This document shows, one piece after another, positions 25,286-33,604 of a stretch of DNA of 64,000 bases (its first letter is position 1; every line of letters starts with the position of its first letter). The position numbers were made by a program, and so were the translations under genes. The stretch is taken from the IMG/VR virus record IMGVR_UViG_3300001460_008786, positions 1 through 64,000 of that record; one strand, written 5' to 3'. The stretch comes from a virus. The notes beneath the pieces were generated by a model. It worked only from the letters and a program-made list of their open reading frames with translations, searched no databases and was not told where the DNA came from.

Positions 25286-27370
25286 ATGACAGTAGATTAT
25301 GGATCTCATGATTTAACAACTACAGGAGATGTTGGAATCAACACATCTTCTCCAAGCTTTAAGTTAGATGTCAATGGAACATTTAGCGCGAACAGTGTAA
25401 ACGTAAATGATGCATTTACCTTACCTACATCTGATGGTGCTCAAAATCAAATTCTGGTCACTGATGGATCTGGAAATGTGGCTTGGAGCACCTTGTCTTC
25501 TTCTGGTATAGACGGATCTGGAACTGCTGGCCAAGTGCCTAAGTTTAGCGATAGTGATACTTTAACTGATAGTGTTATTTCAGAATTGTCCAATAATGTA
25601 GGAATTGGAACAGCGAGTCCATCTGAAAAACTACATGTCGATGGAACCATCAGAGCAGACGATGGCATTGGAACTGAACAAGAATCCAGCACATTCATGA
25701 CATACCCCGGAGGAGGTCTTTATAGAACTGCAACTAGTACGAAAACTGGGTATATTAAAATAACAATGCCGCAATCTTGGCTTGCAGTCATGATAAAAAT
25801 GAGTTTTGATCTCTATGAATACAGCGCTCAAGACTTTACTACTTTTAAACTTTCTGGGTACATGTATACAAGCAGTGGGGGACAATGGATTAACACCGCT
25901 ACAAGTATGGACTCAAATTATGCAAATGATGTTAGATACTATGTTAGATTTGGACACGATGGAACTTACTGTGCTATTTACATATCAAAATGCGATGCCG
26001 CAGGAACAGATTTAGCCGAAACTAGTACTTGGAGTTATCCTCAAGCAGTCGTTAGAGATGTTCATGCTTCATTTTCAGGCACGTATGGTACTATGGATCG
26101 CTGGGCTGATGGTTGGGATGTTGATTTCACTACGACTCTTGGCACGATTACTGCAACCAGAGCTATAGGCAGAGCGTACCATATGCATGAAGCAGGCTAT
26201 GTTTTTAATGAATTGGGAGAAGATGTCGATTTTAGAATAGAGGGAAGTTCTGACACTAGTCTTTTTGTTGTCGATGGAGGTCTTGACAAAATTGGAATTG
26301 GAGAATCCTCTCCTAATTGCAAACTAACTATTGGTGAAAATATTGATTCTGGAATTGTTAATCCCGGAATATCTATAAATTTGGAAGGCGTGAATAAGCC
26401 ATCATTTACAACAAGAAGAACTACTTCTAATCCTGTCTTCTCTATTATGCCTTATTTGGGACAGACATATCTTTCTACTGGGTGTTACTATAACGGATCT
26501 AATTGGATACATTCTTCTTCAAATGCTTATAACAACATACTTGTGCTAGAACCCATATCAGGAGCTAATTGGTATTGTGGTGGCAACAGTAGCACTATAA
26601 ATAGCATTGCAAGCAATAAAAATCTATGGGACAGAACAGGCGCATGGAAGGCAGACATAAACACTTCTTCACTACAAGTTAATAGTGCGTTCACATTTCC
26701 TACATCTGATGGCTCTGCAAATCAGATCTTAAAAACTGACGGATCTGGAACCGTGACTTGGGCAGATGATGGATTTAATTTAATATCTGAAAGTGCTGAT
26801 ACGGTTACTATATCTGGAAATCTTGCTGTTTCTGGGACCACAACAACAATTAATTCAACAACAGTAACAGTAGATGATAAAAACATTGAATTAGGATCTA
26901 ATGCTAGTCCAACTGATGTAACTGCTAACGGTGGTGGGATAACACTAAAAGGATCTACAGATAAGACTATCATATGGGATAGCACTAATTCTAACTGGAC
27001 TTCCAGTGAGAATTTTAATATTGCTTCAGGAAAAGAATTTAAAATAAATAATGTGGCGATTTCAACAGCCAAAGCTTGGTGCTACTTCGGGGGCGGCACA
27101 AGTCCCTACATCGTTAGAGACTTTAATGTTAGTAGCGTAGCTGATGTCTCCGGAGGAAACTTTGGACAATATGTTGTTAATTTTGAGAATAACATGTCTA
27201 CTTCTAGTTATGTCTGTGTGACAGCTGGTGCTATTACAACTGACGGTAGGGTAGCTACAGTTTGGGCCAATGCTAAAAGTACAAGCAGTGTCAATATCTT
27301 TGGATTGCCAAATTATGGCACCATAGCTTATGTTGACATAGGCGGTATGGACATAGCAATTTTTGAATAA
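25286..27370 (+). CDS. Tail fibre protein 2
   Basis: A 694-residue fibre made of repeats: GINTSSPSFKLDVNGTFSAN, VGIGTASPSEKLHVDGTIRA, IGIGESSPNCKLTIG, and two copies of AFT[LF]PTSDG...NQIL-TDGSG, units typical of long trimeric tail fibres. It shares the GIDGSGTAGQVPKFSDSDTL spacer with fibre 1. The C-terminal 80 residues (KAWCYFGGGTSPYIVRDFNV...) differ and are probably the distal domain. Short genes for fibre maturation follow. Confidence 0.85.
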   Translation: MTVDYGSHDLTTTGDVGINTSSPSFKLDVNGTFSANSVNVNDAFTLPTSDGAQNQILVTDGSGNVAWSTLSSSGIDGSGTAGQVPKFSDSDTLTDSVISELSNNVGIGTASPSEKLHVDGTIRADDGIGTEQESSTFMTYPGGGLYRTATSTKTGYIKITMPQSWLAVMIKMSFDLYEYSAQDFTTFKLSGYMYTSSGGQWINTATSMDSNYANDVRYYVRFGHDGTYCAIYISKCDAAGTDLAETSTWSYPQAVVRDVHASFSGTYGTMDRWADGWDVDFTTTLGTITATRAIGRAYHMHEAGYVFNELGEDVDFRIEGSSDTSLFVVDGGLDKIGIGESSPNCKLTIGENIDSGIVNPGISINLEGVNKPSFTTRRTTSNPVFSIMPYLGQTYLSTGCYYNGSNWIHSSSNAYNNILVLEPISGANWYCGGNSSTINSIASNKNLWDRTGAWKADINTSSLQVNSAFTFPTSDGSANQILKTDGSGTVTWADDGFNLISESADTVTISGNLAVSGTTTTINSTTVTVDDKNIELGSNASPTDVTANGGGITLKGSTDKTIIWDSTNSNWTSSENFNIASGKEFKINNVAISTAKAWCYFGGGTSPYIVRDFNVSSVADVSGGNFGQYVVNFENNMSTSSYVCVTAGAITTDGRVATVWANAKSTSSVNIFGLPNYGTIAYVDIGGMDIAIFE
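25538..25561 (+). repeat. 24-base repeat shared by two fibre genes, copy 2
   Basis: Identical to 23673-23696; see that entry. Confidence 0.9.
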
Positions 27371-27381
27371 GGAATAAAAAA

Positions 27382-27630
27382 ATGAAAAGAATAATTTATC
27401 CAAATGATGATAGTGGAGTTGCGATTGTTATTCCATCTCCAAATACAAAATATACAATAGATGAAATTGCCCTTAAGGATGTTCCTGCTGGGAAGCCATA
27501 TCATATCATAGAAGAAACAGACGTTCCTACAGATAGAACTTTCCGCAGTGCTTGGGAAGCTGACTTCACTGAGCCTGAAGGTTTTGGTATAGGAGCAGAC
27601 GAGTTCTTTAGATTAGGCTATGGAGGATAA
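27382..27630 (+). CDS. Small conserved fibre-region protein
   Basis: 82 residues: MKRIIYPNDDSGVAIVIPSP, then ...KDVPAGKPYHIIEETDVPTD and RTFRSAWEADF. Proteins with this K-R-I-y-P-N start and 'DVPAG-PY-I-ee-d-PtDR-FR-AWe-df' body are common next to fibre genes in many phages and are often called tail-fibre assembly or virion proteins. The downstream gene starts just after its stop and shares its GGAGG. Confidence 0.7.
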   Translation: MKRIIYPNDDSGVAIVIPSPNTKYTIDEIALKDVPAGKPYHIIEETDVPTDRTFRSAWEADFTEPEGFGIGADEFFRLGYGG

Positions 27631-27631
27631 T

Positions 27632-28240
27632 ATGAATATAAGTGTTAATATGCAAAAAGCTAAAGAAGTATGGAGAGATAAAATTCGGCAGGATAGAGAG
27701 TCTTATTTTACTTCTTTAGATGTAGACTACCTTAAAGCTACAGAAGCACAGAATGTCACCTTGAAAAATGACATAGAAGAAAGAAAGCAACTACTTAGGG
27801 ATGCTCCAGAAGATGATAGAATTGAAAGTGCCACAACACCAGAAGAATTGAAAGTTGTTGATCCTGTAAAAGAGGCTATGTATATTTCAGATATAGACAA
27901 AGCAAAAAGGGACAAACTAACAGAGATTGATGAAGCTTGGAAAGTTACGTTAAACAATGGATGGCAAACGCCAGAAGGTTGGAGTCTTGGTATTCATACA
28001 GATGATGTAGCCTTATTGAGTGCTGCCTATGCTCTTGCTAAAGAGGCCGCGTCGTTAGGTTATACAGACCCTGTTGTTATTTCGGATACAAATAGTGAAC
28101 TTCATTCATTGGACGTAGCAGAGATGACACCCTTGATGTTGGCTTATGGAGCAGCGAGAACGCAACTTAGTGGGGCAGATGCCGCTAGAAGAAAACTTGT
28201 TAAAAATGCTACAACCATAGAAGAATTAGTAGGAATATAA
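27632..28240 (+). CDS. Fibre-region protein, DUF4376-like
   Basis: About 202 residues from ATG at 27632 (MNISVNMQKAKEVWRDKIRQ); GGAGG 5 bases upstream decides this start. Residues 100-160 (LNNGWQTPEGWSLGIHTDDV, ALLSAAYALAKEA) fit the DUF4376-type C-terminal domain found in tail-fibre assembly and fibre proteins, preceded by a coiled-coil helix. It is the last gene of the fibre operon. Confidence 0.7.
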   Translation: MNISVNMQKAKEVWRDKIRQDRESYFTSLDVDYLKATEAQNVTLKNDIEERKQLLRDAPEDDRIESATTPEELKVVDPVKEAMYISDIDKAKRDKLTEIDEAWKVTLNNGWQTPEGWSLGIHTDDVALLSAAYALAKEAASLGYTDPVVISDTNSELHSLDVAEMTPLMLAYGAARTQLSGADAARRKLVKNATTIEELVGI

Positions 28241-28272
28241 CATGAGTGTAGCCATAATTATAAAATATTTAC

Positions 28273-28278
28273 TATAAT
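28273..28278 (+). promoter_or_regulatory. TATAAT -10 box for nuclease gene
   Basis: TATAAT ends 5 bases before the ATG at 28284, with no ribosome site, so the mRNA would be leaderless. No good -35 hexamer is seen. Confidence 0.5.
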
Positions 28279-28283
28279 ATTTT

Positions 28284-28844
28284 ATGGATGATATAGAAAT
28301 AGAAAATCTTTTAGAAAATACTAAAAGCAAAAAAATAAAATCTAAGCCAAAAGGCAAAAGAGTTGAGCTTCAATTAGCGAAAGATTTAAATGAAAGATTT
28401 GATTCCATTTTTACAAAAAATCCAAAATGGGGAAAATTTTCTAGGACCATAGGATCAGGAAATCGTTGGGGGCAGAATGTTCATTTGTCAAAAGCCTCAA
28501 TGGACAACTTTTCTGGAGATCTGGTTTGCCCTCCTTCTTTTAAATTTGTAATTGAATCAAAAGGAGGATACAACGAAATAGATCTTTGCTCTGCTTTTTC
28601 AAAAGGAAATTCTGAGCTAGATTCTTTTTTAAAGCAAGTTTCTGATGATTCCGAAAGAACAGGAAGAAAACCTTTGTTGTTCTGGAAAAAAGATAGAAAG
28701 CCTAGGTTGTCTTTTTTAAAGATAAAAGATATAGGAAATATAAATAAATTATCTTTTGACTACCACATGAAATATAAAGATTGGATAGTTATAGAATATA
28801 AAGATTTAATTAGTTTTAAAGATGACTTTTTTTTTGAAAACTAG
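28284..28844 (+). CDS. PD-(D/E)XK nuclease
   Basis: A 186-residue protein. KGKRVELQLAKDLNERF, SRTIGSGNRWG, FSGDLVCPPSFKFVIESKGG (the D-x14-E-x-K core: G-D-L ... I-E-S-K) and IDLCSAFSKGNSELDSFLKQ form a restriction-endonuclease-like fold of the RecU/Holliday-nuclease kind seen in phages. It probably cuts branched or foreign DNA in recombination, packaging or host-DNA breakdown. The leaderless-type TATAAT fits early expression with replication genes. Confidence 0.75.
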   Translation: MDDIEIENLLENTKSKKIKSKPKGKRVELQLAKDLNERFDSIFTKNPKWGKFSRTIGSGNRWGQNVHLSKASMDNFSGDLVCPPSFKFVIESKGGYNEIDLCSAFSKGNSELDSFLKQVSDDSERTGRKPLLFWKKDRKPRLSFLKIKDIGNINKLSFDYHMKYKDWIVIEYKDLISFKDDFFFEN

Positions 28845-29185
28845 ATTTTATTTACAGGAACCTCTAAATTGCTTAAGATTTTTTCTATCTCTGAAACACA
28901 AGACTGCAAGACGTTTTCTAGTTTGTTTTCTACTTCTACGCTTTTTTTTATATTATATCCACATTTTTGTAGAGTTTCCAAATGCTTGACTTGATCATTT
29001 GGCACTTTTGATCTAATTATTCTTCTTATTTCTTTTACAATGTTATCTGCTGCTCTATTGATATCTCTAGAGCCTATGTTGTCCAGATTATCTATCAAAT
29101 CTTGAATAGCATTTAATATGTCTCCAATTCTTCCTGTTAGATAAACAGTATTTTCATTTAATATAAATTCTTTAAAATTAATCAT
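28841..29185 (-). CDS. Capsid-tag helical protein
   Basis: A 114-residue protein starting MINFKEFILNENTVYL; the tag has L-N-E in the T4 gp21 cleavage pattern. After it the protein is a helical bundle (DILNAIQDLIDNLDNIGSRD, ...KLENVLQSCVSEIEKILSNL). It overlaps the upstream zinc-finger gene by 8 bases and the convergent nuclease gene by 4. Function unknown. Confidence 0.7.
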   Translation of the reverse strand: MINFKEFILNENTVYLTGRIGDILNAIQDLIDNLDNIGSRDINRAADNIVKEIRRIIRSKVPNDQVKHLETLQKCGYNIKKSVEVENKLENVLQSCVSEIEKILSNLEVPVNKI

Positions 29186-29600
29186 CGTTTGCCAACTTAA
29201 CTTCTGATTTGGGTTTCTTTTTATTCTTTACATTTTTACCTAATTTCAAGTTCTTTACACTTCGAACACAAGCTCTTGCTTCTTCCATAGAATCGGTCGA
29301 TCCTTGGTGAAATAGGTCTTTTGCGGTATTTAAATTTTTAATGCTATATTCTAAAACAGCATCTTCAATTATATACCCTTCTTCGGTGTATTTTTGATGC
29401 TGAGTTTTGGGAACATTGAAACAACCAAAGCACATTTTTGAATAGTTGTTGTTGTCAACAAAAGGGGAAGATCTGTGGGAAACCACATACAAATCCATTT
29501 TTTGATTACAAATTGGACAATTTTTAAATGCTTTTTTCACACTTGTTTTTGTTGCTTTTTTTCTTGACATTTTTGTAATTTTTAGATTAATTTTTTTCAT
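29178..29600 (-). CDS. Zinc-finger protein of unknown function
   Basis: A 140-residue basic protein. CPIC at residue about 28 and CFGC at about 57 form a zinc-binding pair, followed by a helix and a Lys-rich tail (KLGKNVKNKKKPKSEVKLAN). The start at 29600 gives a basic leader; an inner ATG (MSRKKATKTS) is an alternative. TATAAA stands 8 bases before the ATG and no ribosome site is visible. Confidence 0.65.
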   Translation of the reverse strand: MKKINLKITKMSRKKATKTSVKKAFKNCPICNQKMDLYVVSHRSSPFVDNNNYSKMCFGCFNVPKTQHQKYTEEGYIIEDAVLEYSIKNLNTAKDLFHQGSTDSMEEARACVRSVKNLKLGKNVKNKKKPKSEVKLANDD

Positions 29601-29636
29601 AAGTCAATTTTATATTAAAAAAAATTAAAGTAAAGT

Positions 29637-30386
29637 CTATTTGTATTTTAAAATAAAATCCAAAGCTTCACTCTCAAATATAGAAGACAATAACTCAGCA
29701 TTGGGGATAATGCAATGACCTCCAATTTTATTGTTTTCAGGAGGAATTAAATTTGGCCTTGAAAATATTTTTTTTCCTAATTCCTCGTATCCTTCATTGT
29801 AAGTTTCATTCCATTTTTTTATAATATCAAAATTCAAATTTTGTTTATCAAAATGTTTTTTCATTTCTCCATGAAAAGCAATGCATAGCCCATAATAAGT
29901 TGTGCTATATAACTTGGCCAACTCAGTATTTGAAGATCCTAAAATTAAATCGTATTTTAAATTCAAATCCTCAAAATGTTTTTTAGATAATTCTTTTTCT
30001 TCTTCATTTTGATAGCCTATGTATTTGACAAAAGTTTTCAAAGCTTGATATAGATTAGGATGGATGCCTCTTACAGGCGAATGGACCACAGGCAATGATG
30101 ATATTTTTCTTATTTTATTAGTTACATCAGGTAGCGTTGTAGAATGTATTATTGTTAAATTAGGTTTGTATTGAAACATCACCTCTGCAACAGTGTTTAT
30201 AAAATTATCTTCATCTTCAAAAGATATGCAAATGTTTAATATTTCTATATTTTTAAAATCATCAAGATGTTTGTCGCAAGAATAAGGGTCTCTGATTTTT
30301 ATTTCAAAATCAGATTTAAAATCTTGGTAAATCTTAGAAATAGATTTGCCAATTTCTCCATGTCCTAAAATTCCTATTTTTTTCAT
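29637..30386 (-). CDS. NAD-dependent dehydrogenase-like (nucleotide-sugar dehydrogenase fold)
   Basis: A 249-residue protein with a Rossmann start KIGILGHGEIGKS (G8-x-G10-x-x-G13) and a helical domain with VVHSPVRGIHPNLYQAL and ELAKLYSTTYYGLCIAFHGE, as in UDP-glucose/GDP-mannose dehydrogenases. It is much shorter than those enzymes (about 400+) and the catalytic Cys is not evident (IGGHCIIPN is in the right context, G-G-H-C). It may oxidise or bind a nucleotide sugar. Its start overlaps the dUTPase stop (30383-30386). Confidence 0.65.
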   Translation of the reverse strand: MKKIGILGHGEIGKSISKIYQDFKSDFEIKIRDPYSCDKHLDDFKNIEILNICISFEDEDNFINTVAEVMFQYKPNLTIIHSTTLPDVTNKIRKISSLPVVHSPVRGIHPNLYQALKTFVKYIGYQNEEEKELSKKHFEDLNLKYDLILGSSNTELAKLYSTTYYGLCIAFHGEMKKHFDKQNLNFDIIKKWNETYNEGYEELGKKIFSRPNLIPPENNKIGGHCIIPNAELLSSIFESEALDFILKYK

Positions 30387-30808
30387 TTTCCCGTAGAGCC
30401 AAAGCCTCCTGATCCTCTTGTGGTCGAGGACAAATTCTCAGTTTTTTCAAAATCAAAATTAAAACAAGCCTCTATAATGAGTTGAGCTATTTTGTCTCCT
30501 TTTGAAATATTAAAAGAAGAATTTGAATCTGTGTTGAAAAGTATAACTTTTACTTCTCCACGATACGAAGCATCTACGACTCCTGCTAAAACATCTATGC
30601 CACTTTTAAGTGCATGACCTGATTTAGGGGCTATTCTTCCATAATAGTCTGAGGGTATCTCTATAGATATCCCAGTAGAAATTGCCTTTCTTTCTAATGG
30701 TTGTATTATTGCGTCTTCAGAAGCAAACAAATCCGCTCCTGCGTCGGATGGATTTGCTCTATATGGAATTTTTGCATCTTCATTGAGAAGCTTTACTTTT
30801 ATAGGCAT
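30383..30808 (-). CDS. dut: dUTPase
   Basis: 141 residues from ATG at 30808 (MPIKVKLLNEDAKIPYRANP), with GAGGG just upstream and the start one base after the nrdA stop. All five trimeric dUTPase motifs are present: DAGADLFAS, GRIAPKSGHALKSGI (KSG where RSG is usual), GVVDASYRGEV, GDKIAQLII and RGSGGFGSTG. It hydrolyses dUTP to dUMP and PPi, keeping uracil out of DNA and feeding dTMP synthesis. It is in an operon with nrdA. Confidence 0.95.
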   Translation of the reverse strand: MPIKVKLLNEDAKIPYRANPSDAGADLFASEDAIIQPLERKAISTGISIEIPSDYYGRIAPKSGHALKSGIDVLAGVVDASYRGEVKVILFNTDSNSSFNISKGDKIAQLIIEACFNFDFEKTENLSSTTRGSGGFGSTGK

Positions 30809-30809
30809 T

Positions 30810-32462
30810 CTATCCCTCACATGCTGCACAAGTTAAAATAGATCTAGCTAGTTCTTGCGCAGGGTTGGCCGATCTCTGATAATAAAAAGTTTTAACCCCC
30901 ATTTCCCACCCTTCAATAAGCAAAGAATTAACTTCCTTTGGAGATGCTGAAGGCGGTATCATTAAGTTTAATGATTGGGATTGATCAATATATTTTTGAC
31001 GCTGGGCGGCTTGAACGACTATGTCTCTTTGACTTATTTCTCCAAAAGTTTTAAAAACATCTTTTTCTTCTTGGCTAAGAAAATTCAAGTGTTGGACTGA
31101 TCCACCTTTTACAAGAATGCTTTTCCAAGTTTCGTCATTGTTTTTATCGTGTTCTTTCAAGATAACTCTTAAATAAGGATTTTTATAAGTAAATTTTCCT
31201 TTAGCTAAATTTTTAACAAAATAATTGGAATTTAAAGGCTCTATCGAAGGACTAACTTGACCCAAAATGAAAGAACTGGATGTTGTTGGAGCAACTGCTA
31301 AAGTTGTTACGTTTCTTCTTCCATATCCCTTTAAAAGTTCTGGTTCTCCAAATTCTTTGGCCATCTCTTCTGTGGTCTTATCTGCTCTTTCTCTTATGGA
31401 CTTCCAAATTTCCATATTTAGATACTTGGCTTCCATTGACTCGAAGGAAATCATTTTAGATTGAAGTAAAGAATGCCATCCTAAAACTCCCATTCCCAAA
31501 GCTCTTTGCTTTTTAGCAAAATCATGAGGAGCTTCCATGTAAGGAACCCCTTCTGTTTTAACAACAAACTCTTCATTTACAGCGTCTAAAAATTTAACTA
31601 ATGTTTCTACCGCGTCTGTTTCTTTTATTTCATCCCAATGAAGTAAATTTATAGAAGATAACACACAAACAAAAGAATTGTCCTTGTCAGAGTGAAGCTG
31701 GATTTCGCTACACAGATTAGAAGCATTTATTTTTAATTTTTTATCTTTATAAACTTTTGGAGCTTGTTTGTTGGTGTTATCAACAAACATGATGTATGGA
31801 TAACCAGTCTCAAATCTTTTTTGAATTACTTTGGCCCACAATTTTCTTTTTTCTTTATCGCCTTCGATAAGTTCTTTCATAAACTTATTGGTAACAGTAA
31901 CTCCTATGCTCATATTTTGAATTGGATGACCTTCGCCTCTAATGTGAAGAAACTCTTCAATATCAGAATGTTCTATTGGCATATAGGCAGCAAAAGAGCC
32001 TCTTCTTGCGCTTCCTTGACTGATGACCTCTGCTACTTTGTCAAAGATTTCCATAAAGTGCACAGCGCCACTAGATTCTCCTCCTACGCTTATCTTGGTT
32101 CCTCTTGCTCTCAGGTCACCAAAAAAGCCTGAAGTGCCTCCGCCAAGTTTTGACATCATGCCAACTTCTGAGGCTTTAGTTAATATGGACTCCATTTTGT
32201 CTTGTATATGACTTCCAAAGCAACTTACAGGAAGTCCTCTTTTATTTCCAAAGTTTGTCCAAATAGGAGTGGCTAAAGAATAGAACCCTTTAGCCATATA
32301 GTCTTCAAACTTCTTGGCGAAATTTTTTATTTTTAATATTTTTTCTGCGTTTTTAGCTATTTGCTTTATTCGTTGCTCAGGAGTAACTCCTTCTTCCAAA
32401 TAGCCTCTTTTTAAAAATAATCTACTATGATTGTTTAGCCAATAAAAATCTTGCTTGCTCAT
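30810..32462 (-). CDS. nrdA: Ribonucleotide reductase large subunit, compact phage form
   Basis: 550 residues, against about 750 for E. coli NrdA; the N-terminal ATP cone is absent, so dATP feedback is probably missing. Catalytic residues are visible: C81 in GLPVSCFG, N248/C250/E252 in NLCSEIQL, C265 in FVCVLSSINL, and a C-terminal redox pair C545/C548 in TCAACEG. With NrdB it makes deoxynucleotides for phage DNA. A TTGTAA-16-TATACT promoter lies upstream. Confidence 0.95.
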   Translation of the reverse strand: MSKQDFYWLNNHSRLFLKRGYLEEGVTPEQRIKQIAKNAEKILKIKNFAKKFEDYMAKGFYSLATPIWTNFGNKRGLPVSCFGSHIQDKMESILTKASEVGMMSKLGGGTSGFFGDLRARGTKISVGGESSGAVHFMEIFDKVAEVISQGSARRGSFAAYMPIEHSDIEEFLHIRGEGHPIQNMSIGVTVTNKFMKELIEGDKEKRKLWAKVIQKRFETGYPYIMFVDNTNKQAPKVYKDKKLKINASNLCSEIQLHSDKDNSFVCVLSSINLLHWDEIKETDAVETLVKFLDAVNEEFVVKTEGVPYMEAPHDFAKKQRALGMGVLGWHSLLQSKMISFESMEAKYLNMEIWKSIRERADKTTEEMAKEFGEPELLKGYGRRNVTTLAVAPTTSSSFILGQVSPSIEPLNSNYFVKNLAKGKFTYKNPYLRVILKEHDKNNDETWKSILVKGGSVQHLNFLSQEEKDVFKTFGEISQRDIVVQAAQRQKYIDQSQSLNLMIPPSASPKEVNSLLIEGWEMGVKTFYYQRSANPAQELARSILTCAACEG

Positions 32463-32503
32463 TTATTTTTGTACTTAATTTAAGCCTAGGATACTGAAAA
32501 TAT

Positions 32504-32531
32504 AGTATATCAGATAGTGAAAGTTTTACAA
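32504..32531 (-). promoter_or_regulatory. Sigma70-type promoter for nrdA-dut
   Basis: On the minus strand: TTGTAA (32531-32526), 16-base spacer, TATACT (32509-32504), about 40 bases before the nrdA ATG. Confidence 0.5.
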
Positions 32532-32532
32532 A

Positions 32533-33504
32533 TTAAAACAAATCATCTTCTGAGAAGCTTTTTCCTTTTTTACTATATTCAACAGGTCTTGAATGAAAAA
32601 AATCAGACATGTTGTTTCCAAGAACTTGTTCATCAAACCAATGAGTTTTGGCAAGCAATTCTTTATTAATTTCAAATACTTTACTATATCCAATTTCTTG
32701 TAAAGATTCGTTCATTCTATTTTTTATAAATTCTTTTAGAATAGCTGAGTTTAATTTTTCTTCTCCATATCCATTAACAATCCATTCAATGATTTGCATC
32801 TCATACTTGACAGCTTCTTTCGCTTCGCTAATTATTTTTTCTTCTAATTCTTCATCAAATAACTCTGGATATTCGTCTCTTATTACATTTATTATCTTCA
32901 TGCCGATCATAGCGTGAAGGTTTTCCTCTCTAGATGTGTATTCTACTTGCTTGTTGGTATCTTTAAGTAGGTTTCTATATCTTCCAAACCAACTTATTGT
33001 ATAAAATTGTGAAAACAAAGCTATGTTTTCCACAAACAAAGTAAATAAAACCAAAGAATAAATAAATTGTTTTTTATTGTCCGAGTGGAACTTATGCAAA
33101 TGCTTTCTTAAATAATTAACTCTTCCTTTGATAATATCCAGCTCTAACATTTGGTCGAAAGAATCTTCGATTCCCAAGACTTCAAGAAGTCTCTCATAAG
33201 CATCTCCATGTATGACCTCTGTATTTGCCATTACATAGCCCATGTCATTTATGCTTGGATGTGGAAGATTGTCTCCAAGCTTTGCCCAAAACTTTTTAAC
33301 TGATATCTCTAATTGGCCAATTGTCGCTAAAGCTCTTTTTACTATTTCTTTTTCTTGAGCAGTTAAGGAAACCATAAAATCTTGTTTGTCGCTTTGAAAG
33401 CTAAACTCTTTATCAGTCCAAAATCCATTGTGCATTGCTTCAATGAAGTCCTGCGTCCATGAATAGTGGTCTGGCTTCCGTGATATCTGCTCTTCAAAAA
33501 TCAT
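32533..33504 (-). CDS. nrdB: Ribonucleotide reductase small subunit
   Basis: A 323-residue R2 protein. Metal-ligand segments are clear: EVIHGDAYERLL (E, H and radical Tyr in the E-x2-H-x3-Y spacing of E. coli E115/H118/Y122), LFVENIALF, and SREENLHAMIG. It carries the di-metal tyrosyl radical used by NrdA. A GAGGAGA ribosome site precedes it. It lies upstream of nrdA on the same strand, 70 bases away. Confidence 0.95.
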   Translation of the reverse strand: MIFEEQISRKPDHYSWTQDFIEAMHNGFWTDKEFSFQSDKQDFMVSLTAQEKEIVKRALATIGQLEISVKKFWAKLGDNLPHPSINDMGYVMANTEVIHGDAYERLLEVLGIEDSFDQMLELDIIKGRVNYLRKHLHKFHSDNKKQFIYSLVLFTLFVENIALFSQFYTISWFGRYRNLLKDTNKQVEYTSREENLHAMIGMKIINVIRDEYPELFDEELEEKIISEAKEAVKYEMQIIEWIVNGYGEEKLNSAILKEFIKNRMNESLQEIGYSKVFEINKELLAKTHWFDEQVLGNNMSDFFHSRPVEYSKKGKSFSEDDLF

Positions 33505-33604
33505 ATAAAAATTCTCCTCGTAATTTGTTTTTCTTTATTCTCGATAAGATATATCTAAGTTTGATAAAAAATTTTTTTCAACTATTGAAAATTTTTTTTG
33601 TCAA

